From the NCBI RefSeq assembly GCF_029625905.1, contig NZ_JARTLM010000002.1, positions 124,001 through 188,000 on the forward strand: 64,000 nucleotides of DNA, written 5' to 3'. The position numbers and the translations under genes are program-made. Positions 33,454 through 43,565 of this stretch are shown here, one piece after another. The notes under the pieces were generated by a model. That model saw nothing but the letters and a program-made list of their open reading frames with translations. It had not been told where the DNA came from and did no database searches. Each line of letters opens with the position of its first letter. Within the stretch, counting starts at the first letter, position 1. This DNA is from Hydrogenovibrio sp. 3SP14C1. GTDB taxonomy: Bacteria > Pseudomonadota > Gammaproteobacteria > Thiomicrospirales > Thiomicrospiraceae.

Positions 33454-34505
33454 AAAAAATTCTAATTATGGCAGGTGGTACAGGGGGGCATGTTTTCCCT
33501 GGCTTGGTTTTGGCAGAAGCTTTAGCCGATAAACAAGTGAAAACGGTTTGGCTTGGGACGCGCAATGGCATGGAAAAACAATGGGTCGATGCTGCCAATA
33601 TTCCTTTTTATACTATTTCAATTAAAGGCCTGCGTGGTAATGGTCTCTTAGGCTGGTTAAAGGCACCATTAAATGTGTTTAAAGCTTGGCGACAAGCTCG
33701 GCGCATTATTCGCCAAGAAGCACCTGATTTGGTGTTAGGGATGGGAGGCTTTGTTTGTGGACCTGGGGGTTTGGCAGCGTTATCCTTAAGAAAGCCACTG
33801 GTATTGCATGAACAAAACGCCATACCGGGATTAACCAATAAGTTGTTGGCTCCTTTTGCCAAAAAAGTGATTTGTGCTTTTCCTCAAACAAAAATAAAAG
33901 GCAAACAGGTGGAGGTGATTGGAAACCCTGTTAGAACAGGGTTAGAAAGCTTGCCTCTCGTACAAGCACATTCTCCTCGCCGTCTGTTAGTATTGGGCGG
34001 CAGCCGAGGTGCGTTGGCTTTAAATGAAATGGTGCCAAAAGCATTGGCGCTGCTGTCTGAATCCCAACGGCCTCAAGTAATCCATCAGACAGGGCAAAAA
34101 ACATTAGACCAAGCGCAGTCCTTCTATCAGGCTGCAAATGTTGCCGCCGAAGTTGTGCCGTTTATTGATGATATGGTTTCCGCGTACCAGCAGGCAGATC
34201 TGGTTATCTGTCGCTCGGGTGCATTGACGGTTTCGGAATTAATGGCAGCCGCGCGTCCAGCGATATTAGTCCCGTTTCCTTTTGCAGTGGATGATCACCA
34301 GACCATGAATGCGCAAGCATTGGTTAACTTAAATGGCGGTGAAATTCTTCAGCAGGCAGATATGACGCCTGAGTTACTGGCAGCAAGAATCCAATTTTGG
34401 ATGGCTGATGGTCACTGCGAAACCGCATCGCAATCCATCAAGGCTTCAGCTCAACAGTCGGCCAAAGAAAAAATTGTCGATGTACTGTTGAATCTGTCTA
34501 ACTGA
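33450..34505 (+). CDS. murG: UDP-GlcNAc:lipid I N-acetylglucosaminyltransferase MurG
   Basis: Peripheral membrane glycosyltransferase that makes lipid II. The 351 residues start with the donor-loop MAGGTGGHVFPGL, contain GMGGFVCGPGGLAAL and HEQNAIPGLTNKLL, and have the UDP-GlcNAc site with CRSGALTVSELMAAARPAILVPFP and DDHQTMNAQALV. All are diagnostic. Normally murC follows; here an SDR gene begins 41 bp later and murC is 17.2 kb away. Confidence 0.97.
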   Translation: MKKILIMAGGTGGHVFPGLVLAEALADKQVKTVWLGTRNGMEKQWVDAANIPFYTISIKGLRGNGLLGWLKAPLNVFKAWRQARRIIRQEAPDLVLGMGGFVCGPGGLAALSLRKPLVLHEQNAIPGLTNKLLAPFAKKVICAFPQTKIKGKQVEVIGNPVRTGLESLPLVQAHSPRRLLVLGGSRGALALNEMVPKALALLSESQRPQVIHQTGQKTLDQAQSFYQAANVAAEVVPFIDDMVSAYQQADLVICRSGALTVSELMAAARPAILVPFPFAVDDHQTMNAQALVNLNGGEILQQADMTPELLAARIQFWMADGHCETASQSIKASAQQSAKEKIVDVLLNLSN

Positions 34506-34546
34506 TTCCCTTAAATCTTATAAAAAATTAATTCGTTAGAGGCGTT

Positions 34547-35350
34547 ATGCAAAAGACACAAGCTCAATTTCCAGATTTGAAAGGAAAGCGTATTTTAATC
34601 ACAGGCGCGTCCAGCGGAATTGGAGCGGGGATGGCATTGGCCTTAGCCCGAGCGGGTAGTCGACTGGTGTTGCATTACAATCGTAATGAAATAGGCATTG
34701 AAAAAACCTATCAAACAGTGACGGAATTGGGTGCGGAGGCTCAGTTGTTACAGTGTGATTTTAAAAACCTAACAACCATCCCAGCTTTTTTTGACCAGGC
34801 CTGGCAAGTTTTTGAGGGATTGGATGGGCTGGTTAATAATGCGGGTATTATCACTAAATCATTAAGTTTAAAAGATAAGACTGGACAGCAATTTAACAAT
34901 ACGATTGCAGTGAATCTACAAGCCCCGTATTTATTGAGTACACATTTTGCTGATGCGTGTAAAACCGCGCAACAGGAGGGTGTGATTGTGAATAATAGCA
35001 GTGTTCATGGGCAAGCGACTTGTGAGTGGTTTGCCGCTTATGCGGCATCCAAAGCAGGCTTGGATGCGATGATGAAAGTCCATGCGGTGGAATGGGGGCA
35101 ATATGGCATTCGTGTCAATAGTTTGGCACCTGGTGTCGTGCCCGTCGAAAGAACGTTTGATGTGCTCTATGAACCGGCAATGGAGAAGAAATGGGTTGGT
35201 GCCATGCCAGCAGGTCGTTACGGTTCGGTCGAAGACATGGGCGCGACGACGGCGTTTTTATTGTCGGATGTCTCCGAATGGATGACTGGGTCTGTTCTAA
35301 CGATGGACGGAGGATTGATTGCCCGAGGTCATTATCCTTATCGTGATTAA
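34547..35350 (+). CDS. Short-chain dehydrogenase/reductase, glucose-1-dehydrogenase-like
   Basis: 267-residue classical SDR. Cofactor site TGASSGIG (about 20-27), NNAG (about 99-102), active-site Ser region VNNSSVHGQ, catalytic Tyr-Lys in YAASK, and the substrate-loop LAPGVVPVERT. The HYNRNE segment after the second strand suggests NADP preference (inference). Substrate cannot be read from sequence. It is the first gene of the insert that separates murG from murC, 41 bp after murG in the same direction. Two terminators follow. The palindrome copy at 34795 is read as Q-A-W. Confidence 0.88.
   Translation: MQKTQAQFPDLKGKRILITGASSGIGAGMALALARAGSRLVLHYNRNEIGIEKTYQTVTELGAEAQLLQCDFKNLTTIPAFFDQAWQVFEGLDGLVNNAGIITKSLSLKDKTGQQFNNTIAVNLQAPYLLSTHFADACKTAQQEGVIVNNSSVHGQATCEWFAAYAASKAGLDAMMKVHAVEWGQYGIRVNSLAPGVVPVERTFDVLYEPAMEKKWVGAMPAGRYGSVEDMGATTAFLLSDVSEWMTGSVLTMDGGLIARGHYPYRD
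34795..34804. repeat. CCAGGCCTGG palindrome copy 10, inside SDR gene
   Basis: Exact core, read as Q-A-W; flanks do not extend the symmetry. Confidence 0.9.
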
Positions 35351-35369
35351 GCTGTGATTAAAAAAGTTA

Positions 35370-35396
35370 AAAAGCGGTATTTTTTACCGTTTTTTT
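35370..35396 (+). terminator. First of two tandem terminators after the SDR gene
   Basis: Stem CGGTA/TACCG (35375-35379 with 35385-35389), five-T loop, then a run of seven T's. It ends the murG-SDR transcript. Confidence 0.8.
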
Positions 35397-35441
35397 GACA
35401 GGGGCAGAACGCTAAGTTTAATGTGTATCAAGTTGTCTCTT

Positions 35442-35469
35442 AAAAAAACCACTTTTAAGTGGTTTTTTT
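35442..35469 (+). terminator. Second tandem terminator after the SDR gene
   Basis: Stem around ACCAC/GTGGT (35448-35463) with an A-rich left arm and seven T's after it. It also works on the minus strand because of the A run. Confidence 0.75.
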
Positions 35470-35492
35470 GTATCATCTAAAATCTCATTGTG

Positions 35493-35502
35493 GCAGGCCT
35501 GG
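35493..35502. repeat. Palindrome copy 11 (one mismatch, GCAGGCCTGG), intergenic
   Basis: Nine of ten core bases, with a T run shortly downstream, between the tandem terminators and the first chemoreceptor gene. Confidence 0.75.
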
Positions 35503-35631
35503 TGGTTTTTTTAGTGTTACCCGGTTTGATTCGAAGTGGTAGGCAGAGTATTTATTTTTAATGAATTGTTGTTGATGGCATTGGGTTTGCTTGATGTTGC
35601 ATAATCTAACTGTTTCAAAGATGGAATTTGC

Positions 35632-37656
35632 ATGGAAAAGTTTCTACAAAAATTGACTATAAAACAAAAGATGCGTTTTGGTTTCGGCGTGATTTGGGTA
35701 GTGTTAGCGATCATTACCATACAGGCGGCAGTCAACCTGTTTATTGTGCGGGAAAATGTTAAGGAAGTGGTGGAAGTAAAACAACCCATCGCCTTGCAGG
35801 CCAATGAAATGACAAATGCCCTGGAAAAAAGTATGAATGCGTTAAGCATGTATATGCTGACCAATGATCCAGAAAACCTAAGATCTTATGCAAAAGGGAT
35901 TGAGAACTCTGAAGAAATATTAGCTAAGCTCAATTCTAAAGTCAGTGCTAACCAATCAAAAGAAGATGAAGAAGTTTTAGATCGAATTCTGAATGATTTA
36001 TCACAGTTACCCGCTTTTGTTGAACAGGTTCAGGAGTTGCAATCCGATCGAAATAAGAAGTTTCCAGCTTTTGCTTTTGTGAATCAAGAAATGATGCCGT
36101 CTGCTATTTTGATTCAACAGCAAATCGGTTTAATGATTGATTCAGAATTGGTGGATTTGAATTCAAATCGTAAACCGATTATTGATGCATTATTAAACCT
36201 GCAAAAAGATTGGTTAAATGTTTTGAGTGGTTTAAGAGGGTATGTGGCATTTCGAAATGAATCAATGGCTGCAGACACAGAAAATTATCTAAATTCCGTT
36301 GAAAAAGGATTGGAATATCTTGCAACACAATCTCGATTTGAATTGACTCTGGAAGAAGAGGATGGGATTGAAAGAACACGTGCAGAGTATGAAAAATATC
36401 GTGAAAACTTCATGACGCTTAAGCGTATTCACCAAGGACCTAAGTGGCGTATGGATACTTGGTTAATGGAAAATAAAATCAAGCCATTATTTAATTCTTT
36501 GGAAACTGATTTAGAGCATATTTCAGAAAGCTCAGTTACACAAATGCAAGATACCAGCCAGGAAGTGGTTGATAGTACCCTGCGTAATCTAATTTTATTG
36601 TTGAGTTTATCGGTATTTGGCCAGTTGATTGGGATGATTATCTCTCGTAAAGTGACTAACTCCGTCGTGAAACCCGTTATTCGTTCTGCAAATGCCATGA
36701 AAGACATTGCTTATGGAGAAGGGGATTTGACTCGTCGATTACATGCAGATGGTAAAGATGAGTTGGCGGATCTAGCTCGTTATTTTAATGAATTTATTAG
36801 TAAGATCCAGTCGACCCTGAAAGAGGTTACGGAAACAGTAAGCGAGCTAGAAGTGTCTTCAAGAGGCTTGTTGGAAGTGACGCATGAAACGAAAGAAGGT
36901 GTGGAGCAACAACTGGAAGCGTCACAGCGACTCAGTCGTTCCATGATTACCATGTCTGAAAAAGCGAAAAGCGTCGAAGATCATTCCCATAATACTTCTC
37001 GTGCAACCGATCAGGCTGCGGCGCGAGTTAAAGAAGGGGGTGAAGTTGTTCAAGGGGCTGCTCAGAATATTCGCAATATCTCAGAAGGGATGGAAAAAAT
37101 CACGCAAGCGGTTATGCAATTGAATGATGATAGCCAAACCATCAGTACGGTGATTAATGTCATTCGTGAAATTGCCGAACAAACCAATTTGCTTGCGCTG
37201 AATGCTGCCATTGAGGCGGCGCGAGCGGGTGAACATGGACGAGGGTTTGCGGTGGTTGCTGATGAGGTTCGAGGATTGGCGCAGCGTACACAAGAATCCA
37301 CGGTTCAGATTGAACGTGTTATCGAAAAAATTCGTAAGGCGACAAATGAAACCGTTAAAGTGGTTGAAGTAGGGCGTGATACCACGCAGGCAGGGTATGA
37401 CTCAGTAATGAAGGTTGAGCGCGTATTGAGCCCAGTGGTGATCTTAATGGATGATATTAATAAGATGAGTTCAGAAATGCTGACATCCGCTCAATCTCAA
37501 ACAGCGTTAGCGGGTGAAGTGAATGAACATATTAATCAAATTCATGGTGTTACTGAAAGAACGGTAGAAGGGGCTGCCAATACCGAATCTTCCAGTAACC
37601 GTTTACAGCAGTTGGCGGATAAACTGGATAGACTGGTTCACCAATTTAAGATTTAA
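35632..37656 (+). CDS. Methyl-accepting chemotaxis protein
   Basis: 674-residue chemoreceptor. It has TM1 at about 15-40, a largely helical periplasmic ligand domain (about 41-320) of unknown specificity, TM2 at about 322-342, a HAMP domain (about 343-400) and a cytoplasmic signalling domain whose hairpin tip is [35 protein letters not shown]. The methylation helices flank the tip. The C-terminus lacks the NWETF-type pentapeptide for CheR docking. It is monocistronic, with a terminator at 37696-37744. The start is ATG 35632 preceded by GGAA. Confidence 0.94.
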   Translation: MEKFLQKLTIKQKMRFGFGVIWVVLAIITIQAAVNLFIVRENVKEVVEVKQPIALQANEMTNALEKSMNALSMYMLTNDPENLRSYAKGIENSEEILAKLNSKVSANQSKEDEEVLDRILNDLSQLPAFVEQVQELQSDRNKKFPAFAFVNQEMMPSAILIQQQIGLMIDSELVDLNSNRKPIIDALLNLQKDWLNVLSGLRGYVAFRNESMAADTENYLNSVEKGLEYLATQSRFELTLEEEDGIERTRAEYEKYRENFMTLKRIHQGPKWRMDTWLMENKIKPLFNSLETDLEHISESSVTQMQDTSQEVVDSTLRNLILLLSLSVFGQLIGMIISRKVTNSVVKPVIRSANAMKDIAYGEGDLTRRLHADGKDELADLARYFNEFISKIQSTLKEVTETVSELEVSSRGLLEVTHETKEGVEQQLEASQRLSRSMITMSEKAKSVEDHSHNTSRATDQAAARVKEGGEVVQGAAQNIRNISEGMEKITQAVMQLNDDSQTISTVINVIREIAEQTNLLALNAAIEAARAGEHGRGFAVVADEVRGLAQRTQESTVQIERVIEKIRKATNETVKVVEVGRDTTQAGYDSVMKVERVLSPVVILMDDINKMSSEMLTSAQSQTALAGEVNEHINQIHGVTERTVEGAANTESSSNRLQQLADKLDRLVHQFKI

Positions 37657-37695
37657 CCTCGATTTAAGGGCGCTTACTGAATAGCGTTTCAATAG

Positions 37696-37744
37696 AAAAA
37701 GGCTTAACCCAATCAAATTGATTGAAATGGGTTAGGCCTTTTTT
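37696..37744 (+). terminator. Terminator of the first chemoreceptor gene
   Basis: Long hairpin: a left arm with AAAAAGGC and TTAACCCA pairs with TGGGTTA and GGCCTTTTT, around an inner AATCAA/TTGATT stem, ending in a T tract. It also has A-run symmetry. Confidence 0.85.
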
Positions 37745-37853
37745 GTTTTTAATATAAAGAAACTGATGAGTTTTTGTACGGATTATCAGGTTGCTAGCCT
37801 TTTCCCATAACAATCGGTATGATTGACCTCATTTTAAAAAGAGTTAATTTTTT

Positions 37854-38654
37854 ATGTGGACCTATCCCGAAATTGATCCGGTTGCTTTAACACTTGGGCC
37901 TTTGCAAATTCATTGGTACGGCTTAATGTATTTGGCTGGCTTTGCATTTTTCTGGGGATATGGAAGCTATAAGGCAAAGTTCTCTGAACACTGGACAGCA
38001 GATCGTGTGGGAGATTTCCTGTTTTATGGCGCGTTGGGCGTGATTCTGGGTGGACGAATTGGTTATATTCTGTTTTATGACTTGGCTCATTACATTGACT
38101 ATCCATTGGATGTTTTCCAGGTCTGGAAAGGAGGGATGTCTTTTCATGGTGGCTTGATTGGTGTCATGGCCGCGATGTGGTTGTTTGCTCGTAAGATGCA
38201 GGTCTCTCTTCTGGTCGTGGCTGATTTTGTCGCACCGATGGTGCCAGTTGGATTGTTTTTCGGCCGTATCGGCAATTTTATCAATGGAGAGTTATGGGGA
38301 AAGGTCACCGAATCTTCATTTGGAATGAAAGTGAATGATCCAACGTTGAATATGGTCGTGAGTAAATATCCTACACAGCTTTTAGAAGCATTTTTGGAAG
38401 GGCTTGTCTTATTTACGGTACTCATGCTTTATACAAAAACGCCACGCCCTTTGGGGGCTGTTTCAGGCTTGTTTATAGGTCTGTATGGTCTCTTCCGTTT
38501 CTTTGTTGAATTTTTTCGCCAGCCCGATCCTCAGCTTGGTTACTTATTTTGGGGATGGGTCACAATGGGACAACTCTTATCATTACCGATGATTTTAATT
38601 GGGATCGGCTTAGTGGTTTGGGCGTACCGCAAAAATCGAGTAATGAACCCTTAA
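37854..38654 (+). CDS. lgt: Prolipoprotein diacylglyceryl transferase Lgt
   Basis: Inner-membrane enzyme that attaches diacylglycerol to the lipobox Cys of prolipoproteins. The 266 residues have about seven helices, the conserved HGGLIG near residue 100, and the Lgt signature GRIGNFINGELWGKVT, with a FFRQPDPQLG loop before the last helices. Length matches the family. It is followed by thyA 48 bp later, the common lgt-thyA pairing. Start ATG 37854. Confidence 0.97.
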   Translation: MWTYPEIDPVALTLGPLQIHWYGLMYLAGFAFFWGYGSYKAKFSEHWTADRVGDFLFYGALGVILGGRIGYILFYDLAHYIDYPLDVFQVWKGGMSFHGGLIGVMAAMWLFARKMQVSLLVVADFVAPMVPVGLFFGRIGNFINGELWGKVTESSFGMKVNDPTLNMVVSKYPTQLLEAFLEGLVLFTVLMLYTKTPRPLGAVSGLFIGLYGLFRFFVEFFRQPDPQLGYLFWGWVTMGQLLSLPMILIGIGLVVWAYRKNRVMNP

Positions 38655-38702
38655 ACTTAAATGATTAACCGCTTGAATGACTTGAAGAATAATGAGGTCT
38701 GA

Positions 38703-39536
38703 ATGAAACAATATCTTGAATTACTAAAACACATTACAGAAACAGGTGTCGCGAAAGGCGATCGAACTGGCACGGGAACACGTTCGGTTTTTGGGTATCA
38801 GATGCGTTTTAATTTAGAAGATGGCTTTCCTTTGGTAACGACTAAGAAGCTTCATCTAAAATCCATTGTGTATGAGTTGCTTTGGTTTTTGAAGGGGGAC
38901 ACCAATAATCAGTACTTAAAAGAACATGGCGTGCGCATCTGGGATGAGTGGGCGACTGAAACCGGTGATTTAGGGCCTATTTACGGTAAGCAATGGGTGG
39001 CCTGGGAAAAACCAAATGGCGAAACGATTAATCAGATTGAAGAAGTGATTCAGACTTTAAAAAATAACCCTAATAGTCGTCGCATGCTTGTTTCTGCTTG
39101 GAACCCTGCGGACTTACCCGATGAGTCGATGAGTCCACAAGAAAATGTTAAGCAAGGACGGATGGCGCTTGCAACGTGCCATGCCTTCTTCCAGTTTTAT
39201 GTTGCCAATGGCAAATTATCTTGCCAGCTTTACCAGCGCAGTGCCGATACTTTCTTAGGCGTGCCATTCAATATTGCCAGTTATGCATTATTAACCCATA
39301 TGGTTGCCCAACAGGCAGATTTAGAGGTTGGGGAGTTTGTCTGGACAGGCGGAGATGTTCATTTGTATAACAATACCTTAGAGCAAGCTGAGCTTCAGAT
39401 GTCACGTGCGCCTTATGCACTACCACAGTTAAAAATTAAACGGAAACCATCCTCGATTTTTGAGTATGAGTTTGATGACTTTGAAATTGAAGGGTATGAA
39501 TCTCATCCTCATATCAAAGCAGTGGTGTCGGTATGA
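38703..39536 (+). CDS. thyA: Thymidylate synthase ThyA
   Basis: Makes dTMP from dUMP using methylene-tetrahydrofolate. The 277 residues include the [12 protein letters not shown] start, [12 protein letters not shown], catalytic Cys159 in [14 protein letters not shown], the [20 protein letters not shown] block and GGDVHLYNN. It is 13 residues longer than E. coli ThyA because of an insert before the active-site segment (near residues 140-150), seen in other bacterial ThyA proteins. It overlaps folA by 4 bp, fitting their shared dihydrofolate cycle. Confidence 0.97.
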   Translation: MKQYLELLKHITETGVAKGDRTGTGTRSVFGYQMRFNLEDGFPLVTTKKLHLKSIVYELLWFLKGDTNNQYLKEHGVRIWDEWATETGDLGPIYGKQWVAWEKPNGETINQIEEVIQTLKNNPNSRRMLVSAWNPADLPDESMSPQENVKQGRMALATCHAFFQFYVANGKLSCQLYQRSADTFLGVPFNIASYALLTHMVAQQADLEVGEFVWTGGDVHLYNNTLEQAELQMSRAPYALPQLKIKRKPSSIFEYEFDDFEIEGYESHPHIKAVVSV

Positions 39537-40060
39537 GTATTGCTTTAAAAGAAATAACTAAAGACATGAATCTCTCGTTGATTGCAGCGATGGATAAAAA
39601 CCGGGTTATTGGGGCAGATAATGACATGCCATGGCATTTGCCAGATGACTTGAAGTTTTTTAAAGCCAATACTTTAAATAAACCTGTCGTGATGGGGCGA
39701 AAAACATTTGAATCGATTGGCTCTCGACCCTTACCGAATAGACGTAATTTGGTTATTACGCGCAATGCCGACTATGAAGCGAAAGGAGTCGAGGTTTTTC
39801 ATTCTGTTGAAGAGGCATTGAAAACATGTTCTTCAGACGAAGAAGTCATTATTATGGGGGGAGGGCAACTGTATGCGCAGATGATGCCTTTTGCCAATAA
39901 ATTATATGTAACTTTAGTTGAGGCAGATGTGGAAGGAGATACGATTTTTCCGGAATGGTTAGCAGAAGAGTGGCAAGAAATTAGCAAAGAAAGGCATGAC
40001 AAAGATGAACGCCATGCCTATGCATTTGAATTTATGACACTAATTCGAAAAACAGCTTAA
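39533..40060 (+). CDS. folA: Dihydrofolate reductase FolA
   Basis: Reduces dihydrofolate produced by ThyA. The 175 residues show [22 protein letters not shown], the NADPH-binding [12 protein letters not shown], and [11 protein letters not shown]. Two starts are possible: ATG 39533 in the ATGA overlap with thyA and ATG 39566, which would match the usual family start ([16 protein letters not shown]). The overlap start is listed because coupling is common; neither has a strong Shine-Dalgarno. The folate enzymes close the lgt-thyA-folA unit. Confidence 0.95.
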   Translation: MSIALKEITKDMNLSLIAAMDKNRVIGADNDMPWHLPDDLKFFKANTLNKPVVMGRKTFESIGSRPLPNRRNLVITRNADYEAKGVEVFHSVEEALKTCSSDEEVIIMGGGQLYAQMMPFANKLYVTLVEADVEGDTIFPEWLAEEWQEISKERHDKDERHAYAFEFMTLIRKTA

Positions 40061-40215
40061 TTTTTCCAGTATAAGCAAATCGTTTTATAAACCACCCTCA
40101 TTTTTATTATAAATATAATCAATCAAGTAAATGGCCGCTATTGAATAGAATGGGGCTAAGAAACCCCTGCCAGAGTGGGATATGTATTTTTTAGTATTAT
40201 CGGATAAAGGTCAAA

Positions 40216-42681
40216 ATGGGAATTAAAACTCGGATGTTCATTGGCATATTTGGTGCCATATTATTTTTGCTGGTATCCAATTTGGTCGCACAGTATATTT
40301 TTGGTCAGACTTCGAAAACGGTTAATGAAGTGGTGAATGAAAACCAAGTTAAAGTGACGCTGTTGAACGAGCTGAAAAATTTAACAGATGAACGTGCGAT
40401 TCTGTCTAGAGATTTGGTTTTGACTGAGAAAGAAGACGTTATTAAGGCGACTAAAAAACGCCTTTCTGAAACGCGTAATGAGATTGGGGATGTTTTTTCG
40501 AGCTTAGAAAAGATGCATTTGGATGCGAAAGAACAAGCCTTTTTTGAAGCGATTCAGCAAAATGTAGTAGCGGCGAATGTTTCATTTGGTAGTTTCATGG
40601 TGATGGTCGATGAAGACTTCAAAATAGATGCGGCTGAGATTTTGATGGGCGAGTTTGGTGATAAATACCAAGCCTTTACCGATATTGTTGCCGATTTTAA
40701 GCAATATGAAGAGCAAAAGAACACGGTTGCCGTCCAAGAATTGGCTGAGCAAGAACACATAGGGGTGATTTCTTTATGGAGCGTGTTAGGTGTGAGTGTT
40801 CTCATTTTCTCAGTTGCAGGTTTTTTTGTAGCTCGAAGCTTCCTGAAGCCGATTATCGCTATGCGTGAAACCATGACCAGAATCACACAATCGGGTGAAC
40901 TGAATCATCGCGTTGAGATCTTTTCGAAAGATGAACTGGGTGAAACCTCCGTTGCCATTAATAATTTATTAGAGACGATTCATGGCGCCATTAGTGACGT
41001 CAATGGTTTGATGGGAGAAGTCTCTCAAGGGATCTTTGAACGGACTATTGAGCATGAATATAAAGGCGATTTCTTAACGTTGAAGAATGGCGTTAACCAA
41101 TCGGTGGTTCAAATTCATAATATGGTGTTAATGTTAAGAGATACTGCCAATAATCTTCGAAATGGCGTGCTTGAACCTGTTAAGTCTAATGATACCGTAT
41201 TGAGTGGTGATTACGCTGATGTGATGAATGATATTGAAGTGTCTATGAATCGTATTGGTGAGACTGTTCAAGATATTTCAAGAACGTTAGAGTCTTTGTC
41301 TCGTGGTGATTTTTCTAAGCGCGTGACGGCTGAAGCCAGAGGCGAGTTTGTGACCTTGAAAGACGCCATTAATACCACTGTGGAAGGGCTAGAAGCCTTT
41401 GTGGAGGAAGTGGCATTGGTTCAAACGAGCATCAGTGAAGGGGATTTGACCAAGCTGGTGGCAGGAACTTACCACGGCAAGATGGCGGTTTTAAAGGACA
41501 CGTTAAACAGTTCTACCCGAAATATTTCAGAAATGATTGGCAAGGTAGGATCTGTAACGCGTTTGGTAGCCGATGAGTCTAGAAGTATTGCTGATGGCAG
41601 TGAATCAATTTCGACCCGAATTCAACAACAAACGGTTTCATTGGAAAGAACCTCGACGCAAATGATGCAGATGACGAATACCGTTCGGAGTAATGCCGAC
41701 AGTGCGAATAATGCCAATCATATGACGCAGGATGCTCAACAGAAGTTGACCGAAGGCGTTCAGATTATGCAAAAAGCGCTGGAATCAATGGATCAGATGA
41801 GTGAAGCCAGTCAAAAAATCAACGATATTATTACTTTGATTGACGGGATTGCCTTCCAGACCAACTTGCTGGCACTTAACGCGGCTGTGGAAGCAGCGAG
41901 AGCGGGGGATCATGGTCGAGGATTTGCTGTCGTGGCTGGTGAAGTACGAAACTTAGCTGGGAAGTCATCCGATGCCGCGTCAGAAATTAAGAAATTAATT
42001 GAAAATTCGGTCGCTATCAGCGACCAAAGTGGTCACTATGTTAAAGAAACCAGTGATGCTTTATCACAGTTGAACGCCTCAATGGGTGAGATATCAGCAA
42101 TGATTTCTACCATTGCAAAAGCCAGTAATGAACAAGCAATTGGGATTGATGATGTCAGTCAGGCAATCAGTGAGATGGATTCTACAACGCAGCAAAATGC
42201 TGGCTTGGTTGAAGAAGCCGCAGCAGGCAGTCAGGACTTATTACAACAGTCGTCAGACTTGCTGAGTTTGGTTCGTGAATTTAAAGTGGATAACCAGCTG
42301 GTGCAACGCATTGAGCGTACCCAGCAATCTGAATCAGCCAAAGAACTTGAAAAAATGGTACAGGCGCATTTGGCATGGAAGTCTAAAATCAGAGCGTTTG
42401 TCGATGGAATGGATATCGGCGTGACTTATGAAACTGCAACGGATCCGACAGCCTGTGCCTTAGGTCAGTGGTACTATGGCGAAGGGCAGGTTTATGGTGA
42501 CCTGCCGTTGATGCAAAAACTTGGCGAAGAACATAAAGAAATGCATCTCGGTATTAAGAAAGTGATGGATGCTAAAGAAATCGGTGATGAAGAGATGGTC
42601 GAAGCAGGGTTGGCTCAAGTCGACAAGCAATCTGAGGTGGTTGTTGATCTTCTGTCTCAGTTAATGGATGAAGTTGGTTAA
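40216..42681 (+). CDS. Chemoreceptor with C-terminal CZB zinc-binding domain
   Basis: 821-residue methyl-accepting protein. TM1 at about 10-30, a small helical sensor region, TM2 at about 185-210, two or three HAMP-like repeats (about 210-480), then the signalling tip [39 protein letters not shown]. After it comes a CZB (chemoreceptor zinc-binding) domain, whose ligand pattern is visible as H718 (AHLAWK), C747 (in CALGQWYYGEG), H773 and H777 (EEHKEMH). CZB domains bind zinc tightly and modulate receptor signalling; some respond to hypochlorite. It lies beside znuB (convergent, shared terminator), so zinc may be its input (inference). Start ATG 40216 with AAAGG upstream. Confidence 0.94.
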   Translation: MGIKTRMFIGIFGAILFLLVSNLVAQYIFGQTSKTVNEVVNENQVKVTLLNELKNLTDERAILSRDLVLTEKEDVIKATKKRLSETRNEIGDVFSSLEKMHLDAKEQAFFEAIQQNVVAANVSFGSFMVMVDEDFKIDAAEILMGEFGDKYQAFTDIVADFKQYEEQKNTVAVQELAEQEHIGVISLWSVLGVSVLIFSVAGFFVARSFLKPIIAMRETMTRITQSGELNHRVEIFSKDELGETSVAINNLLETIHGAISDVNGLMGEVSQGIFERTIEHEYKGDFLTLKNGVNQSVVQIHNMVLMLRDTANNLRNGVLEPVKSNDTVLSGDYADVMNDIEVSMNRIGETVQDISRTLESLSRGDFSKRVTAEARGEFVTLKDAINTTVEGLEAFVEEVALVQTSISEGDLTKLVAGTYHGKMAVLKDTLNSSTRNISEMIGKVGSVTRLVADESRSIADGSESISTRIQQQTVSLERTSTQMMQMTNTVRSNADSANNANHMTQDAQQKLTEGVQIMQKALESMDQMSEASQKINDIITLIDGIAFQTNLLALNAAVEAARAGDHGRGFAVVAGEVRNLAGKSSDAASEIKKLIENSVAISDQSGHYVKETSDALSQLNASMGEISAMISTIAKASNEQAIGIDDVSQAISEMDSTTQQNAGLVEEAAAGSQDLLQQSSDLLSLVREFKVDNQLVQRIERTQQSESAKELEKMVQAHLAWKSKIRAFVDGMDIGVTYETATDPTACALGQWYYGEGQVYGDLPLMQKLGEEHKEMHLGIKKVMDAKEIGDEEMVEAGLAQVDKQSEVVVDLLSQLMDEVG

Positions 42682-42716
42682 CCATTTTAATATTAATTCA
42701 CCTTTGTTCTAAAGTT

Positions 42717-42747
42717 AAAAAGCCATTGAATCCTCAATGGCTTTTTT
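42717..42747. terminator. Bidirectional terminator between chemoreceptor and znuB
   Basis: Nine-bp stem AGCCATTGA/TCAATGGCT with A run before and T run after; a 4-base loop. It serves both convergent genes. Confidence 0.9.
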
Positions 42748-42758
42748 GTTTTTACGGT

Positions 42759-43565
42759 CTAAACATTTTCTTTTTTAAGTAAGCTGACGACGAAAATCAA
42801 TGTCGCAACCGTGACAATGCTTGGACCGGTTGGTATGTCCCATAAAATGGATCCCAACAAGCCAAACAAAATGGAGAAAAGACCAAAAATGATACTGAAT
42901 ACCAACATCCGCTCAGGAGAACTGGCGAATTTTCTGGCGGCGGCTGCTGGAATAATTAATAAAGAGGTAATCAGTAAAACCCCCACAATCTTCATTGCCA
43001 CTGCAATTAATAAAGCGAGTAACAGAACATAATAAAGCTGAACTTTCTGCGTCGGGACGCCTTCGATTTGCGCGAGCTCTGCATTCAGTGTGGCGTTCAG
43101 TAAATCATGCCAATGAAACCAGAAAAATAGACTGACCAGAGCGCCCAATAGCAGGATAAATATTAAATCGGTTGAATCTATACTTAGAATATCTCCGAAT
43201 AAGTAAGAAAAGATATCTATTTGAACCTGAGACTGCAGGCTGAGCATGATTAACCCAATGGCCAGGGTGCTATGTGCCAAAATCCCTAGTAACGTATCCG
43301 ATGAAAGCCGGGTTTTTTCTTTTAAAAAATGAATGCCAAGCGCGACAGCCAGTGAGATCAAAACTACTGCCACGGTAAGGTTGAGTTCAATAAACAACCC
43401 AAAGCTGACTCCGAGCAAGGCCGAATGTGCTAGCGCGGCGCCAAAGTAAGATTGTTTTTGCCAGACCATAAAAACGCCAAGTGGTGCAGCGATTAAAGCG
43501 ATTAAAACACCCCCCAGTAGAGCAAGCAGTAAAAATAGAGGAGGGTTCAGTAGCCAATCTATCAT
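42759..43565 (-). CDS. znuB: Zinc ABC transporter permease ZnuB
   Basis: Inner-membrane subunit of the zinc importer. The 268 residues have eight or so hydrophobic segments, with the family pieces FGAALAHSALLGVSFGLF and ALVSLFFWFHWHDLLNATLNAELAQIEGV. The open frame runs upstream to 43595, but ATG 43565 is chosen because it overlaps the znuC stop by 4 bp (ATGA), and it gives the usual N-terminus (MIDWLLNPPLFLLLALLGG). It shares the terminator at 42717-42747. Confidence 0.94.
   Translation of the reverse strand: MIDWLLNPPLFLLLALLGGVLIALIAAPLGVFMVWQKQSYFGAALAHSALLGVSFGLFIELNLTVAVVLISLAVALGIHFLKEKTRLSSDTLLGILAHSTLAIGLIMLSLQSQVQIDIFSYLFGDILSIDSTDLIFILLLGALVSLFFWFHWHDLLNATLNAELAQIEGVPTQKVQLYYVLLLALLIAVAMKIVGVLLITSLLIIPAAAARKFASSPERMLVFSIIFGLFSILFGLLGSILWDIPTGPSIVTVATLIFVVSLLKKENV

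Noticed and set aside
38703-39536. Extra 13 residues in ThyA as an intein or insertion remnant
   Set aside because: The same kind of insert before the active-site segment occurs in many bacterial ThyA proteins; ordinary variation.
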